A DNA stretch of 64,000 nucleotides, taken from contig NZ_JBGCUE010000001.1 of assembly GCF_041102575.1 (NCBI RefSeq), positions 124,001 to 188,000 on the forward strand, in the 5' to 3' direction. The notes beneath the pieces are model-generated. The model did not search any database. It was not told the DNA's origin and saw only the letters and a list, made by a program, of their open reading frames with translations. Positions 26,501-34,726 of the stretch are shown here, piece by piece. Each line of letters starts with the position of its first letter. Position 1 is the stretch's first letter. The stretch comes from Tenuifilum sp. 4138str. GTDB taxonomy: Bacteria > Bacteroidota > Bacteroidia > Bacteroidales > Tenuifilaceae. The position numbers and the translations under genes are program-made.

Positions 26501-27646
26501 ATGAAAGCCAATTTTGTTATACTGTCATCGTTGATTTTATTGAGCTTCCGGTTAAGCGCACAGGTTGTGTTTGTTGTTGATTCTTTTCCGGCAAAAACTC
26601 GGCCCGATGACACAATTTTTATGGCATCGGAACTAAATGGATGGAATCCGCATGATATTAGTTGGGCCTTTAAACGAACTACGAACCGTTATGAACTGAA
26701 ATTAACGCATGTAAAGGATACCTTTGAGTATAAACTTTCACGTGGCAGTTGGCAGTTTGTTGAGGTGGACTCCAATGGGGGCGATATTCGAAACAGGATT
26801 TATTCCCCGCCTACCGATACAGTGAGAATTAAGGTGAGGGGATGGCGCGATATGTTTGAGGCCGCTCAACGAAAATCCACAGCATCGGCTAATGTTAGGT
26901 TCTTACCCTCAACCCTTGAGATGAAACAGCTGAATCGCCGAAGAGCGGTGCGGTTATACTTACCGCCAAATTACAGCAAAAGACAGCAGTTTCCTGTAAT
27001 TTACATGCACGATGGCCAAAATGTTTTTGACGAGTCTACCTCATTTGCCGGGGAATGGAGGGTTGACGAAATAATGGATAGCCTTTACTACAACTGCGGC
27101 TTTGCCGCCATTGTTGTAGCTATTTATAATGATAGTAAGGAGCGTATAAACGAATACTCACCCTGGCGTAACGACTCCCTTGGCATGGGTGGCGATGGCG
27201 ATAAGTATGCATACTTTGTTGCCAAAGAGCTTAAGCCATTTATCGATAAAAACTATAGGACTAATCCTGAACCCAAGTTTAATGCTATTTTTGGGAGCTC
27301 AATGGGTGGATTAATTTCGCTTTACATAGGGCTCAAGTATCCCGATGCTTTTGGGAGGGTGGGAGTGTTTTCGCCTTCGCTCTGGTTTTCGCCTAAAGTA
27401 TTTGAGTATGTTTCAAAGTACAAGCGTAGGGCTGATCAGAAAATATATCTTTTGGCTGGTGAAAAGGAAAGCGAAACCTTAGTTGAGGATATGAAAATGC
27501 TGGAACACCACCTATACAAAGCTGGATATAAGGATGAGGATTATGTTAAAATGAAAATTGCACCTGATGGTCGTCATTCAGAATGGTTTTGGAGCCGAGA
27601 GTTTACTGAGGCTTTGGAGTATCTGTTTGAAATAAGGAAAAACTAA
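26501..27646 (+). CDS. Secreted esterase (esterase D-like) with N-terminal CBM48-like domain
   Basis: The 381-residue product has a signal peptide (cleavage after LSAQ, about 21), an N-terminal beta domain of the glycogen-binding/CBM48-like type (about 25-115, MASELNGWNPHD) and an alpha/beta-hydrolase of the putative-esterase family (about 130-380). The nucleophile is Ser267 in GSSMGG, with a conserved HDGQNVFD before it and the likely acid and base residues near the end (GRHSEWFW). Such enzymes hydrolyse acyl esters such as feruloyl, acetyl or siderophore esters; the substrate is unknown. Confidence 0.82.
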   Translation: MKANFVILSSLILLSFRLSAQVVFVVDSFPAKTRPDDTIFMASELNGWNPHDISWAFKRTTNRYELKLTHVKDTFEYKLSRGSWQFVEVDSNGGDIRNRIYSPPTDTVRIKVRGWRDMFEAAQRKSTASANVRFLPSTLEMKQLNRRRAVRLYLPPNYSKRQQFPVIYMHDGQNVFDESTSFAGEWRVDEIMDSLYYNCGFAAIVVAIYNDSKERINEYSPWRNDSLGMGGDGDKYAYFVAKELKPFIDKNYRTNPEPKFNAIFGSSMGGLISLYIGLKYPDAFGRVGVFSPSLWFSPKVFEYVSKYKRRADQKIYLLAGEKESETLVEDMKMLEHHLYKAGYKDEDYVKMKIAPDGRHSEWFWSREFTEALEYLFEIRKN

Positions 27647-29160
27647 CTCGATTATTTTTAAAATGTGTTGGCCTGTTTTGGCTATCCAATGGAAAAAGTG
27701 TCCAATATTTCTTTTATACCTTGAGTTACTAACAGTAAATTATTTATTTCATCATTCCAGTAATCAATGTCGTTTAGTTAACAAAAATAAACATGCCTGT
27801 CATCCTGAGTGCAGCGAAGGAGCTCATTGTTAGTGTACCGTGTTCAGTGTGCAGTGTACAGTAGTGGGGATGTTTAAGGATAAAGGATAAAGGTTCAAAG
27901 TTCAAGGTTCATGTAAAAGGCACAATGTCATAGGCTTAGGATTTATTATCAACTATCAACTAAATAGGTATAAAAGAGTTACACGGTGTAACACGGTGTT
28001 ACACTGAATGACATTCACGAGCAACGAACACCGCTTCTAGCCCCGTAGGGGCGTAATATCTGTAACCCCACCTGTTAGAGCGCGTCTCCAGACGCGTGCA
28101 TTATCCGCCCTGAAAGGGCAAATCACATTAGCCCTGGGTTTTAACCCAGGGTATTGAGGTGTTCAAATTATTTTGCAATGCACGCAATACATTTTCCAAA
28201 GAACAATCTTGAAACGTTGCATCGCAAAAGAAAAATCATTACAAAGAATTATTTACATGTTCTTTCTTGTCTTGATACAAGAAAGAACCAAAGAAAATCA
28301 AGGCTGAAAAGCCTGACCCGATGGGTGCCCCGCGGGTGGAACTGCCACGCGATACTATTCGCCACGCCTTCGGCGTGACTCATGTGGTATCGCTTACTAA
28401 GCCCACCGTCACGTTCCACCCACGACCCACTACCGGGTCAGGCTTTTATGCCTCTGCCTGCTTCTTCCGCTCCATTCCCTCTCAGGGAAAAGGGCAGGGG
28501 TGAGGTCGTTTCCTATATTCAACCTAGATGACCCCTCTAAATCTCCCCTGAGAGGGGAGGCTTTAGCCCTGCAATAAGGTCTCCTAAATGCTTCTCCCCT
28601 CTCCTATCAGGAGAGGGGAGGGGGTGAGGTCAATTTCGCGAACAACGAACAACGAGCAACGAACAACACTTCCAGTTCCGTAGGGGCGTAATATTTGTAA
28701 CACAATAGTTACTCCCTCATGCATAGCGATGCACGCCATACATATGCCAAAGAGCAAGGGGAAAGCGTTGCATCGCAACAGAAAAGTACTGCAAAGAGCG
28801 GTTTCAAAAAAAACAAAAAGGATTAAAGGTAAAGCGATGCTTCAGCTAGCTCAGCATGACAAGGGAGCAGAAAGGAAGATAGGTTTTTTGTCATCCCAAG
28901 CAGAGTCGAGAGAACTCTTCAATGGATTGAAGAGAAAAGGGCAATGAGATGCTATGCCGAAGTCTATCCCTATAAATCGCGACTCAGCGCGACAGCGTGA
29001 TGTTTCGCTTGCGCGAAACATGACAAATAACCTTAACTAAACAACATTGGTTCCGGTAATAGCAATTTGGCAAGAATTTGTAGATAATTAGGTTTGATTG
29101 TTTTGAAACTACATGGAATTTATTATATTGCTGTTGATTTAAATAACCATAAACTAAACT
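27647..29160. repeat. Gene-free mosaic of intergenic repeats and REP-like hairpins
   Basis: There is no credible gene in about 1.5 kb. Pieces seen: a CTGTCATCCTGAG-type word at 27797-27824 and a relative at 28887-28918; word repeats at 27841-27912; a near-palindrome at 27978-28005; two copies of a 50-bp unit (28017-28066, 28652-28701); hairpins at 28081-28096 and 28132-28151; two copies of a 75-bp unit (28175-28249, 28726-28800); a hairpin at 28262-28285; a nested inverted repeat at 28307-28447; CTCCCCT hairpins at 28543-28559 and 28594-28620; and a hairpin at 29000-29021. Confidence 0.75.
28307..28447. repeat. Nested 141-bp inverted repeat (cruciform-like element)
   Basis: Outer arms are 28307-28320 and 28434-28447, a perfect 14 bp. 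Inside lie GGGTGGAAC/GTTCCACCC (28334-28342, 28413-28421), GCGATAC/GTATCGC, and a CACGCC-TTC-GGCGTG hairpin at the tip. All arms are in nested order, so the whole can fold as one long branched stem. Confidence 0.8.
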
Positions 29161-29175
29161 TAAACCTTACGAATT

Positions 29176-29649
29176 ATGGAAAACTTAAAGTATGCAGGTT
29201 TTTGGTGGCGCTTTCTGGCGTACATGCTTGATGCAATAATTATTGGTGTAATCCAGTGGATTATTGTAATACCTGTTCTTGCATTAATTGGATTCTCAGC
29301 GGCCTCAACTGCGTCAAATGGAATGAATGAGACTGAGGCCATTGGTATGGTTGGCGCTATTGTTGGTACGGCCATGATTAACTATTTGGCGTTGATTGTA
29401 CTAATGTGGTTATACTTTGCCATAATGGAGTCGTCAAAGTTCCAAGGAACGGTTGGTAAGATTGCCATTGGCCTTGTTGTAACTGATATGGAAGGAAATC
29501 GTATTTCGTTTGCCCGAGCTACCGGACGCTATTTCGGAAAAATTCTTTCCAGCTTGATTTTCATGATAGGGTATATTTTAGCAGGTTTTACCCAAAAGAA
29601 ACAAGCACTTCACGATATGCTTGCTGGCACATTAGTTTGGAAAAAGTAA
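29176..29649 (+). CDS. RDD family membrane protein
   Basis: The 157-residue product carries the RDD motif at its start (YAGFWWRFLAYMLDAIIIG, with R12 and D18), about four membrane segments and the family ending QALHDMLAGTLVWKK. RDD proteins may transport ions or small solutes; the exact role is unknown. It is a single-gene unit with its own terminator. Confidence 0.88.
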   Translation: MENLKYAGFWWRFLAYMLDAIIIGVIQWIIVIPVLALIGFSAASTASNGMNETEAIGMVGAIVGTAMINYLALIVLMWLYFAIMESSKFQGTVGKIAIGLVVTDMEGNRISFARATGRYFGKILSSLIFMIGYILAGFTQKKQALHDMLAGTLVWKK

Positions 29650-29668
29650 TTGATTATATCAAAATAGG

Positions 29669-29694
29669 AAGGGTGACAGTGATGTCACCCTTTT
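29669..29694. terminator. Terminator between the RDD gene and aroA-like gene
   Basis: A 10-bp stem AAGGGTGACA/TGTCACCCTT (29669-29678, 29683-29692), a 4-base loop and T's; it may serve both convergent genes. Confidence 0.85.
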
Positions 29695-29714
29695 GCTGTT
29701 TATGAAATTTCTTT

Positions 29715-30959
29715 TTACTGCAAAACTGTTACCTCAAAACCTAACTTTTTAATCTCATCCCAAAAGGTTGGGTATGATTTACTGGTTATACGAGCATTGT
29801 TCATAATCACTCTCTTGCCAAGAATTGCGTAAGGAGCTAGCGACATGGCTACACGGTGATCGTTTTGTGAATCGCACTCTAGAACTTTCAAGTTTTTTAG
29901 TTTAGATTTTCCATCGAACTTTAGAACTTCAACATCATTTTCCAGTTGAACATTAATTGTTGCACCAAGTTTCCGGAATTCGGCTTTAATGGCATCGAGC
30001 CTGTCGGGGTCTTTGGTATGAAAGTAATCAATTCCACTAATTGTAAAAGGAATGCCTAAAGCAAGGCAGGCAAACATCGCGGCAGGGGCTAAATCGGGGT
30101 GTTGCTTAAAATTATGTTCAAATTGCTTTGTTACCCTTCCTTTGCGGTTAAGAATTATTGCATTCTCTGCAATAATTGTGGTTACACCTAACCGTGTGAA
30201 TAAGTCTTTTACAGCAGTATCGCACTGAAAACTTTCGGGTTTCAGACCTTTGATAGCAATCTCCCCTTTATCGGCAAGGGCTACTGCCTCGTACCAGTAC
30301 GATGCTAACGACCAATCAGCTTCAATGGAAAGTTCACTACCATCAAAGATCTGATGTTCAATAAGCACCTCATCCTCACGCCAATCAATATTTACGCCCA
30401 TGAACTGAAGCGCTCGAAGGGTCATGGTGGAGTAACCCTGGGAAATGATAAAATTTTTTAGTTCAATAATTTCTTCGGAATTTAAACTTGGGTCGATAAG
30501 CAATCGTGCTTCAATCATCTTGCTATTAATTGATCCTTCAACCCGAAGTATTTTCCCCTTCAAATTCTTTCCAATAAGCCTGAAAGGCGGATTACCAATT
30601 CGTTCTTCGAACTGAACCTTTAACCCATACTTTTGGAGCAACGCTACAATCTTACCAGCGGTGCTGTCTTTTAAGATGTTTGACGATGAAAGTATCCACT
30701 CGCCACCAAAGTAGTTGATAAAGGCCCTGATATGCCTAATTGCTCGGGCTGTACGGCCACTTTTGCTCTTTAACCCTTCCTTAAAGATGCTTTGGTTAAT
30801 AATTTTTTCATTGCCAATTTCAGCACCCTGTCCTGTGGGCAGATTTGCATCTTTGTAAACCTTAATTACTAAAAACTTATTTGACATTGGTCGGGTGGGG
30901 GGTATTGTAACCTCACCATAAATCTTTGTGTCCGATTTGGTGATTTGGTACTTAATCAT
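29715..30959 (-). CDS. aroA: Divergent 3-phosphoshikimate 1-carboxyvinyltransferase (AroA-like)
   Basis: EPSP synthase joins PEP and shikimate-3-phosphate. The 414-residue product keeps the fold and several core motifs: EADWSLASYWYEA (about 220), HPDLAPAA with the catalytic Asp, DPDRL, NDHRVAMSLAP and ITSKSYPTFW. But alignment by eye with E. coli AroA shows changes at substrate residues: K22 to Arg, S23 to Pro, R27 to Lys, R100 to Ala, R124 to Ser, Q171 to Lys, E341 to Asp. The usual GTAMR and ERPI stretches are not present. It may be a lineage-specific working AroA or a paralogue with another role. It lies downstream of cdaA with its own promoter. Confidence 0.75.
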   Translation of the reverse strand: MIKYQITKSDTKIYGEVTIPPTRPMSNKFLVIKVYKDANLPTGQGAEIGNEKIINQSIFKEGLKSKSGRTARAIRHIRAFINYFGGEWILSSSNILKDSTAGKIVALLQKYGLKVQFEERIGNPPFRLIGKNLKGKILRVEGSINSKMIEARLLIDPSLNSEEIIELKNFIISQGYSTMTLRALQFMGVNIDWREDEVLIEHQIFDGSELSIEADWSLASYWYEAVALADKGEIAIKGLKPESFQCDTAVKDLFTRLGVTTIIAENAIILNRKGRVTKQFEHNFKQHPDLAPAAMFACLALGIPFTISGIDYFHTKDPDRLDAIKAEFRKLGATINVQLENDVEVLKFDGKSKLKNLKVLECDSQNDHRVAMSLAPYAILGKRVIMNNARITSKSYPTFWDEIKKLGFEVTVLQ

Positions 30960-30983
30960 TGCTGATAAGATTTAGGTGTTGAA

Positions 30984-30991
30984 CAAATGTA
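30984..30991 (-). promoter_or_regulatory. -7 promoter element for the aroA-like gene
   Basis: TACATTTG on the minus strand, 24 bases before the ATG, between the cdaA end and aroA-like start. Confidence 0.5.
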
Positions 30992-31008
30992 ACATAAACT
31001 CTATTATC

Positions 31009-31812
31009 CTATCGTTTAGCTTGTAACTTTTGTTCTAGTTTGTCTTTTAGGTCAGTAAGGCTAATGCCATAATCGATACTGCCATTGTCGGCTAAGCTGA
31101 TTTTGCCAGTTTCTTCTGAAACAACAATTACCAAGGCATCCGTAACCTCTGTCAATCCTAGGGCCGATTTATGCCTCATTCCGAAATTTGGGGGTAAATT
31201 AAGGTTCTCCGATATTGGCAAAACACATCGGGCAGCATGAATCTTATTGCCTTTGATTATTGCCGCCCCATCGTGTAATGGGCTATTTTTGAAAAAAATG
31301 TTTTCAAGCAGCCGGCTTGAGAGTTCTGCGTTAATAATATCGCCTGTTTGGGAGTATACCTCAAGCTCTGAGTTTCGGGTAATGGCAATTAGTGCACCTG
31401 TTTTGGTTTCCGACAGGTTTTTACAAGCCTTTACTATTGCATCGAGGTTTGTTTGGCTAACCTCATTCTGATCTGTACCTAGCAAGAAAGACTCCAAGGC
31501 ACTTTTCCCTTTAGTTGTGTATCGTGACCCAAGCAGCAATAAAAATTTTCTTATCTCCTGCTGGAAAACAATAATGATGGCGATAACACCAACTCCAATT
31601 ACCTGGCCAAGTATACTGCCAAGTAACTCCATGTTCAATGCTTTTACAACTAACCAAATGAAGTACAAGAGCACAATTCCTGAAAAAATTTTTATGGCGG
31701 CGGTCCCTCTAATTAAAAGGTATATTTGGTAAAGAAGAAATGCTACAATTACAATGTCGACAATATCGAGCACTCTTACATGTATAAAAAGCGGTATCGG
31801 TAATAATTCCAT
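31009..31812 (-). CDS. cdaA: Diadenylate cyclase CdaA
   Basis: CdaA makes the second messenger c-di-AMP from two ATP. The 267-residue product has three N-terminal membrane segments (about 12-80) and a cytoplasmic DAC domain: LHDGAAII with the catalytic DGA (about 180) and GMRHKSALGLTE where most relatives have RHRxAxG, so one Arg is Lys here. The frame extends upstream to 31857, but the ATG at 31812, four bases after the folP stop, matches the family N-terminus. It forms a folP-cdaA unit. Confidence 0.94.
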   Translation of the reverse strand: MELLPIPLFIHVRVLDIVDIVIVAFLLYQIYLLIRGTAAIKIFSGIVLLYFIWLVVKALNMELLGSILGQVIGVGVIAIIIVFQQEIRKFLLLLGSRYTTKGKSALESFLLGTDQNEVSQTNLDAIVKACKNLSETKTGALIAITRNSELEVYSQTGDIINAELSSRLLENIFFKNSPLHDGAAIIKGNKIHAARCVLPISENLNLPPNFGMRHKSALGLTEVTDALVIVVSEETGKISLADNGSIDYGISLTDLKDKLEQKLQAKR

Positions 31813-31816
31813 GGGG

Positions 31817-32698
31817 CTAAATGAATTGAAATTCAGGTTGCGCATAAAGTAGTTCAAGTAATCTTATGGTTTCAGCTGCTTGTTTAACATCATGAACCCT
31901 AAGTATGCTGGCACCCTTAAGAATTGCCAATGTGTTGAGAACCGTTGTCCCATTTAATGCTTGCTCGGGTTTAGTGTTTAGTGGTTTGTAAATCATCGAC
32001 TTCCTTGAAATGCCAACAAGTATCGGAAGTTCCAGTAGCTTAAAGGTTTCAAGGTTTTTTAGGATGGTATAGTTATGCTCAATGGTTTTGCCAAAACCAA
32101 AGCCGGGGTCAATAATTATATCCTTAACGTTAAGCTGTTTGAGTTTCTCAATTTTATCGTTAAAGAATAGAATGAGGTCTCTGATAACATTTTCGTATTG
32201 AGGGTTTTGCTGCATATTCTCGGGTGTACCTTGCATATGCATGAGTATGTAGGGTACATTCAGTTCAGCAATAGTTTCAAACATCTTGCTGTCCATCTGT
32301 CCTGCCGATATATCGTTGATTATATCAACGCGAAATTCCTTTACAGCCCATTCTGCAACCGAAGCACGGAAGGTGTCTACTGAGATTATGGTTTCAGGAT
32401 AACTCCTGCGAATAGCAGCCAACGCTTTGTGGAGGCGTTTTATCTCATCTCGCTCACTTACCGGTTTCGCACCAGGTCGTGTTGAGCAAGCACCAATGTC
32501 AATTATCTGGCCACCTTCCTCTATTATTTGTTTTGCCCTGCGGACTATGCTGTGCGAAAACCTGTACCGGCTACCACTAAAAAATGAATCGTTTGTTATG
32601 TTTATTATTCCCATAACCAAGGGTTTCTCAATGGTTATGAGTCTGCCGTTGCACTGCAACGTTTTTCTTGGCGCGAAAACTGAACGTTTTTCTTCCAT
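31817..32698 (-). CDS. folP: Dihydropteroate synthase
   Basis: FolP condenses p-aminobenzoate with dihydropterin pyrophosphate in folate synthesis. The 293-residue TIM-barrel protein has the two classic signatures: VMGIINITNDSFFSGSRY (about 28-45) and IIDIGACSTRPGA (about 60-73), plus DPGFGFGKT and RVHDV near the end. pabB, which supplies the p-aminobenzoate branch, is at 18483. It is divergent from tmk and followed by cdaA four bases later. Confidence 0.96.
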   Translation of the reverse strand: MEEKRSVFAPRKTLQCNGRLITIEKPLVMGIINITNDSFFSGSRYRFSHSIVRRAKQIIEEGGQIIDIGACSTRPGAKPVSERDEIKRLHKALAAIRRSYPETIISVDTFRASVAEWAVKEFRVDIINDISAGQMDSKMFETIAELNVPYILMHMQGTPENMQQNPQYENVIRDLILFFNDKIEKLKQLNVKDIIIDPGFGFGKTIEHNYTILKNLETFKLLELPILVGISRKSMIYKPLNTKPEQALNGTTVLNTLAILKGASILRVHDVKQAAETIRLLELLYAQPEFQFI

Positions 32699-32786
32699 TT
32701 TTTCCTATCTTGCAAAATGTTTCAAATGCTAAAATTACGAAACATTGTGTTAAGTTTACAGATGTTGTTTTTTAATTTTTTTGCAG

Positions 32787-33479
32787 ATGGCTTTAATTGT
32801 TATTGAAGGGCTCGATGGTGCAGGCAAATCAACCCAAATTGACTTACTTACAAAACATCTTAATACAAAGTCCATACCTTGCCATTTCCTTCACTTCCCT
32901 AGAGTTGATGCCCCATTTTTTGGCGATCTTATTGCTAGGTTTCTACGTGGCGATTTGGGAACTATCGACAGGGTTGATCCTTATGTGGTAGCCCTTTTGT
33001 ATGCTTCGGATAGGATGGATGCTGCTCCAATGATTCGCCAATGGCTTAATGAAAAGCATGTGGTTCTGCTCGACAGGTATGTATACTCCAACGTTGCCTT
33101 TCAGTGTGCTAAGCTTAACAATCCCCATGAAATTAACCTGTTAAGGGAATGGATTTTAAAGCTGGAATTTGATTACTATGCAATACCTAAACCCAACTTA
33201 AATATCTTTTTAAATGTACCTTTTGAATTTACCCGCAAACGTCTAACTGAGCAAAGAATTGGTGAGTCAAGGCAATACTTGCAGGGTAAGGACGATATTC
33301 ACGAAAAGGACCTATCGTTCCAGGAGAAAGTTCGTAATATCTACCTACAGCAGCAACAGTTCGACCCAAATTTTGTTGTATTAGATTGTACTGACATTGA
33401 GGGGCATATGCACAAGCCTGAAGCTATTTCGTCGATGATACTGGATGAAATTGCAAAGCGGAATTTGTTGAATCTATAA
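32787..33479 (+). CDS. tmk: dTMP kinase
   Basis: Tmk phosphorylates dTMP to dTDP. The 230-residue product has the P-loop GLDGAGKST (about 8-16), the DR(Y/H) motif LLDRYVYSN (about 93-101) and a lid region. The ATG at 32787 was chosen over a TTG two codons upstream. Gaps of 11 and 15 bases to the next two genes suggest one operon ending at the terminator at 36932. Confidence 0.94.
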   Translation: MALIVIEGLDGAGKSTQIDLLTKHLNTKSIPCHFLHFPRVDAPFFGDLIARFLRGDLGTIDRVDPYVVALLYASDRMDAAPMIRQWLNEKHVVLLDRYVYSNVAFQCAKLNNPHEINLLREWILKLEFDYYAIPKPNLNIFLNVPFEFTRKRLTEQRIGESRQYLQGKDDIHEKDLSFQEKVRNIYLQQQQFDPNFVVLDCTDIEGHMHKPEAISSMILDEIAKRNLLNL

Positions 33480-33490
33480 AGCAGATAGCA

Positions 33491-34711
33491 ATGAAAAAGA
33501 GAGTTTTATCTGTTGCAAGGTATTTGTTGGCAGTAGTTTTTATTTTCTCAGGGTTTGTAAAGGGAATTGACCCGTGGGGTACAGTTTACAAGTTACATGA
33601 TTACTTTATTGCGTTCCATCTCCATTTCCTGGACAATTTAGCACTACCTCTTTCTGTTTTGCTTTGCGCCGCTGAGCTTTACATTGGCTTGCTATTACTA
33701 TCAGGGGTAAAACAGAAGATTGCTGCATGGGGGGCATTCCTATTCATGGTAGTATTTACACCCCTGACCCTTGTGCTGGCAATCACCAACCCTATCTCGG
33801 ATTGTGGTTGTTTTGGCGATGCCATAAAGCTATCGAATTGGGGAACCTTTTTTAAAAATTTAGTTTTTTTTGCTGCGGCTGCATTCCTTTTTACTAACCG
33901 TAGGAAGGAACTATCAAGGCAAAATCCTATCAAACAGAATTTGCTTGCATTACTGCTTCTTGCCATTGCAATTTTACCTTCTGTTCATGGCATACGCCAT
34001 CAGCCCATTATCGATTTTAGGCCTTTTCACATTGGTGCTAATTTATTACAGTACACTTCAATCCCTGAAGGGGCACCTCACGATGTTTACAGAACAATTC
34101 TTTACTACCAGAAGGATGGCGTGGTAAAGGAATTTGATGAAACCAACTACCCGTGGAATGATTCTACATGGACTTTTGTTGATTCAAAGTCGTATTTGGT
34201 TGAAAAAGGCTACACCCCTCCTATAGCTAACTTCACTTTATACACTGAAGATGGACATAACTATACCGATAGCATACTTTACTCTAAAGGTGATTTAATT
34301 TTAGTTGTTATTCCAAATATTAAATACTTATCGGAACCCGCAATAGCTAGGTTTAAAACTATTCAGAAACAGGCTCGCGATAAAGGCATAAAAATCCTCG
34401 GGTTAACATCGGCTGCTGGAACCAATTTGGCAAACCTGGAAAACCAACATGGTTTATTCTTTACATGGCTTCAAGCCGATGAGGTTATGCTAAAAACCAT
34501 TGTTCGTTCGCATCCCGGTATGCTTTATTTATACAATGGTACAATAATTGGCAAATGGCACTGGCGCGATATCCCTGAAACCCTTCTTAAAACCGAGCAA
34601 CCCTTATCATTTTTAGTAACTGCTTCGCAAAAAAAGTGGGAGTATGCTATTGCTTCAATATTATCGCTATCTTTAATATTAATTCTGATCTTGTTTAATC
34701 GAAACAAATAA
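33491..34711 (+). CDS. BT_3928-like DoxX/MauE-type membrane protein
   Basis: The 406-residue product has about five N-terminal membrane segments with the DoxX/MauE pattern (FIFSGFVKGIDPWG at about 18-31 and the DCGCFGD cysteine pair near 102-108), then an extra-membrane domain (about 170-380) with thioredoxin-like spacing but without a clear CxxC, and a final membrane helix. It matches the family named after B. thetaiotaomicron BT_3928. It may handle electrons or thiols at the membrane; that is inference from the MauE resemblance. Confidence 0.8.
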   Translation: MKKRVLSVARYLLAVVFIFSGFVKGIDPWGTVYKLHDYFIAFHLHFLDNLALPLSVLLCAAELYIGLLLLSGVKQKIAAWGAFLFMVVFTPLTLVLAITNPISDCGCFGDAIKLSNWGTFFKNLVFFAAAAFLFTNRRKELSRQNPIKQNLLALLLLAIAILPSVHGIRHQPIIDFRPFHIGANLLQYTSIPEGAPHDVYRTILYYQKDGVVKEFDETNYPWNDSTWTFVDSKSYLVEKGYTPPIANFTLYTEDGHNYTDSILYSKGDLILVVIPNIKYLSEPAIARFKTIQKQARDKGIKILGLTSAAGTNLANLENQHGLFFTWLQADEVMLKTIVRSHPGMLYLYNGTIIGKWHWRDIPETLLKTEQPLSFLVTASQKKWEYAIASILSLSLILILILFNRNK

Positions 34712-34726
34712 ATCAAAATTTCCAAT

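Noticed and set aside
28154-28947. Three short open frames in the repeat mosaic
   Set aside because: They translate hairpins and repeats, with no conserved features.
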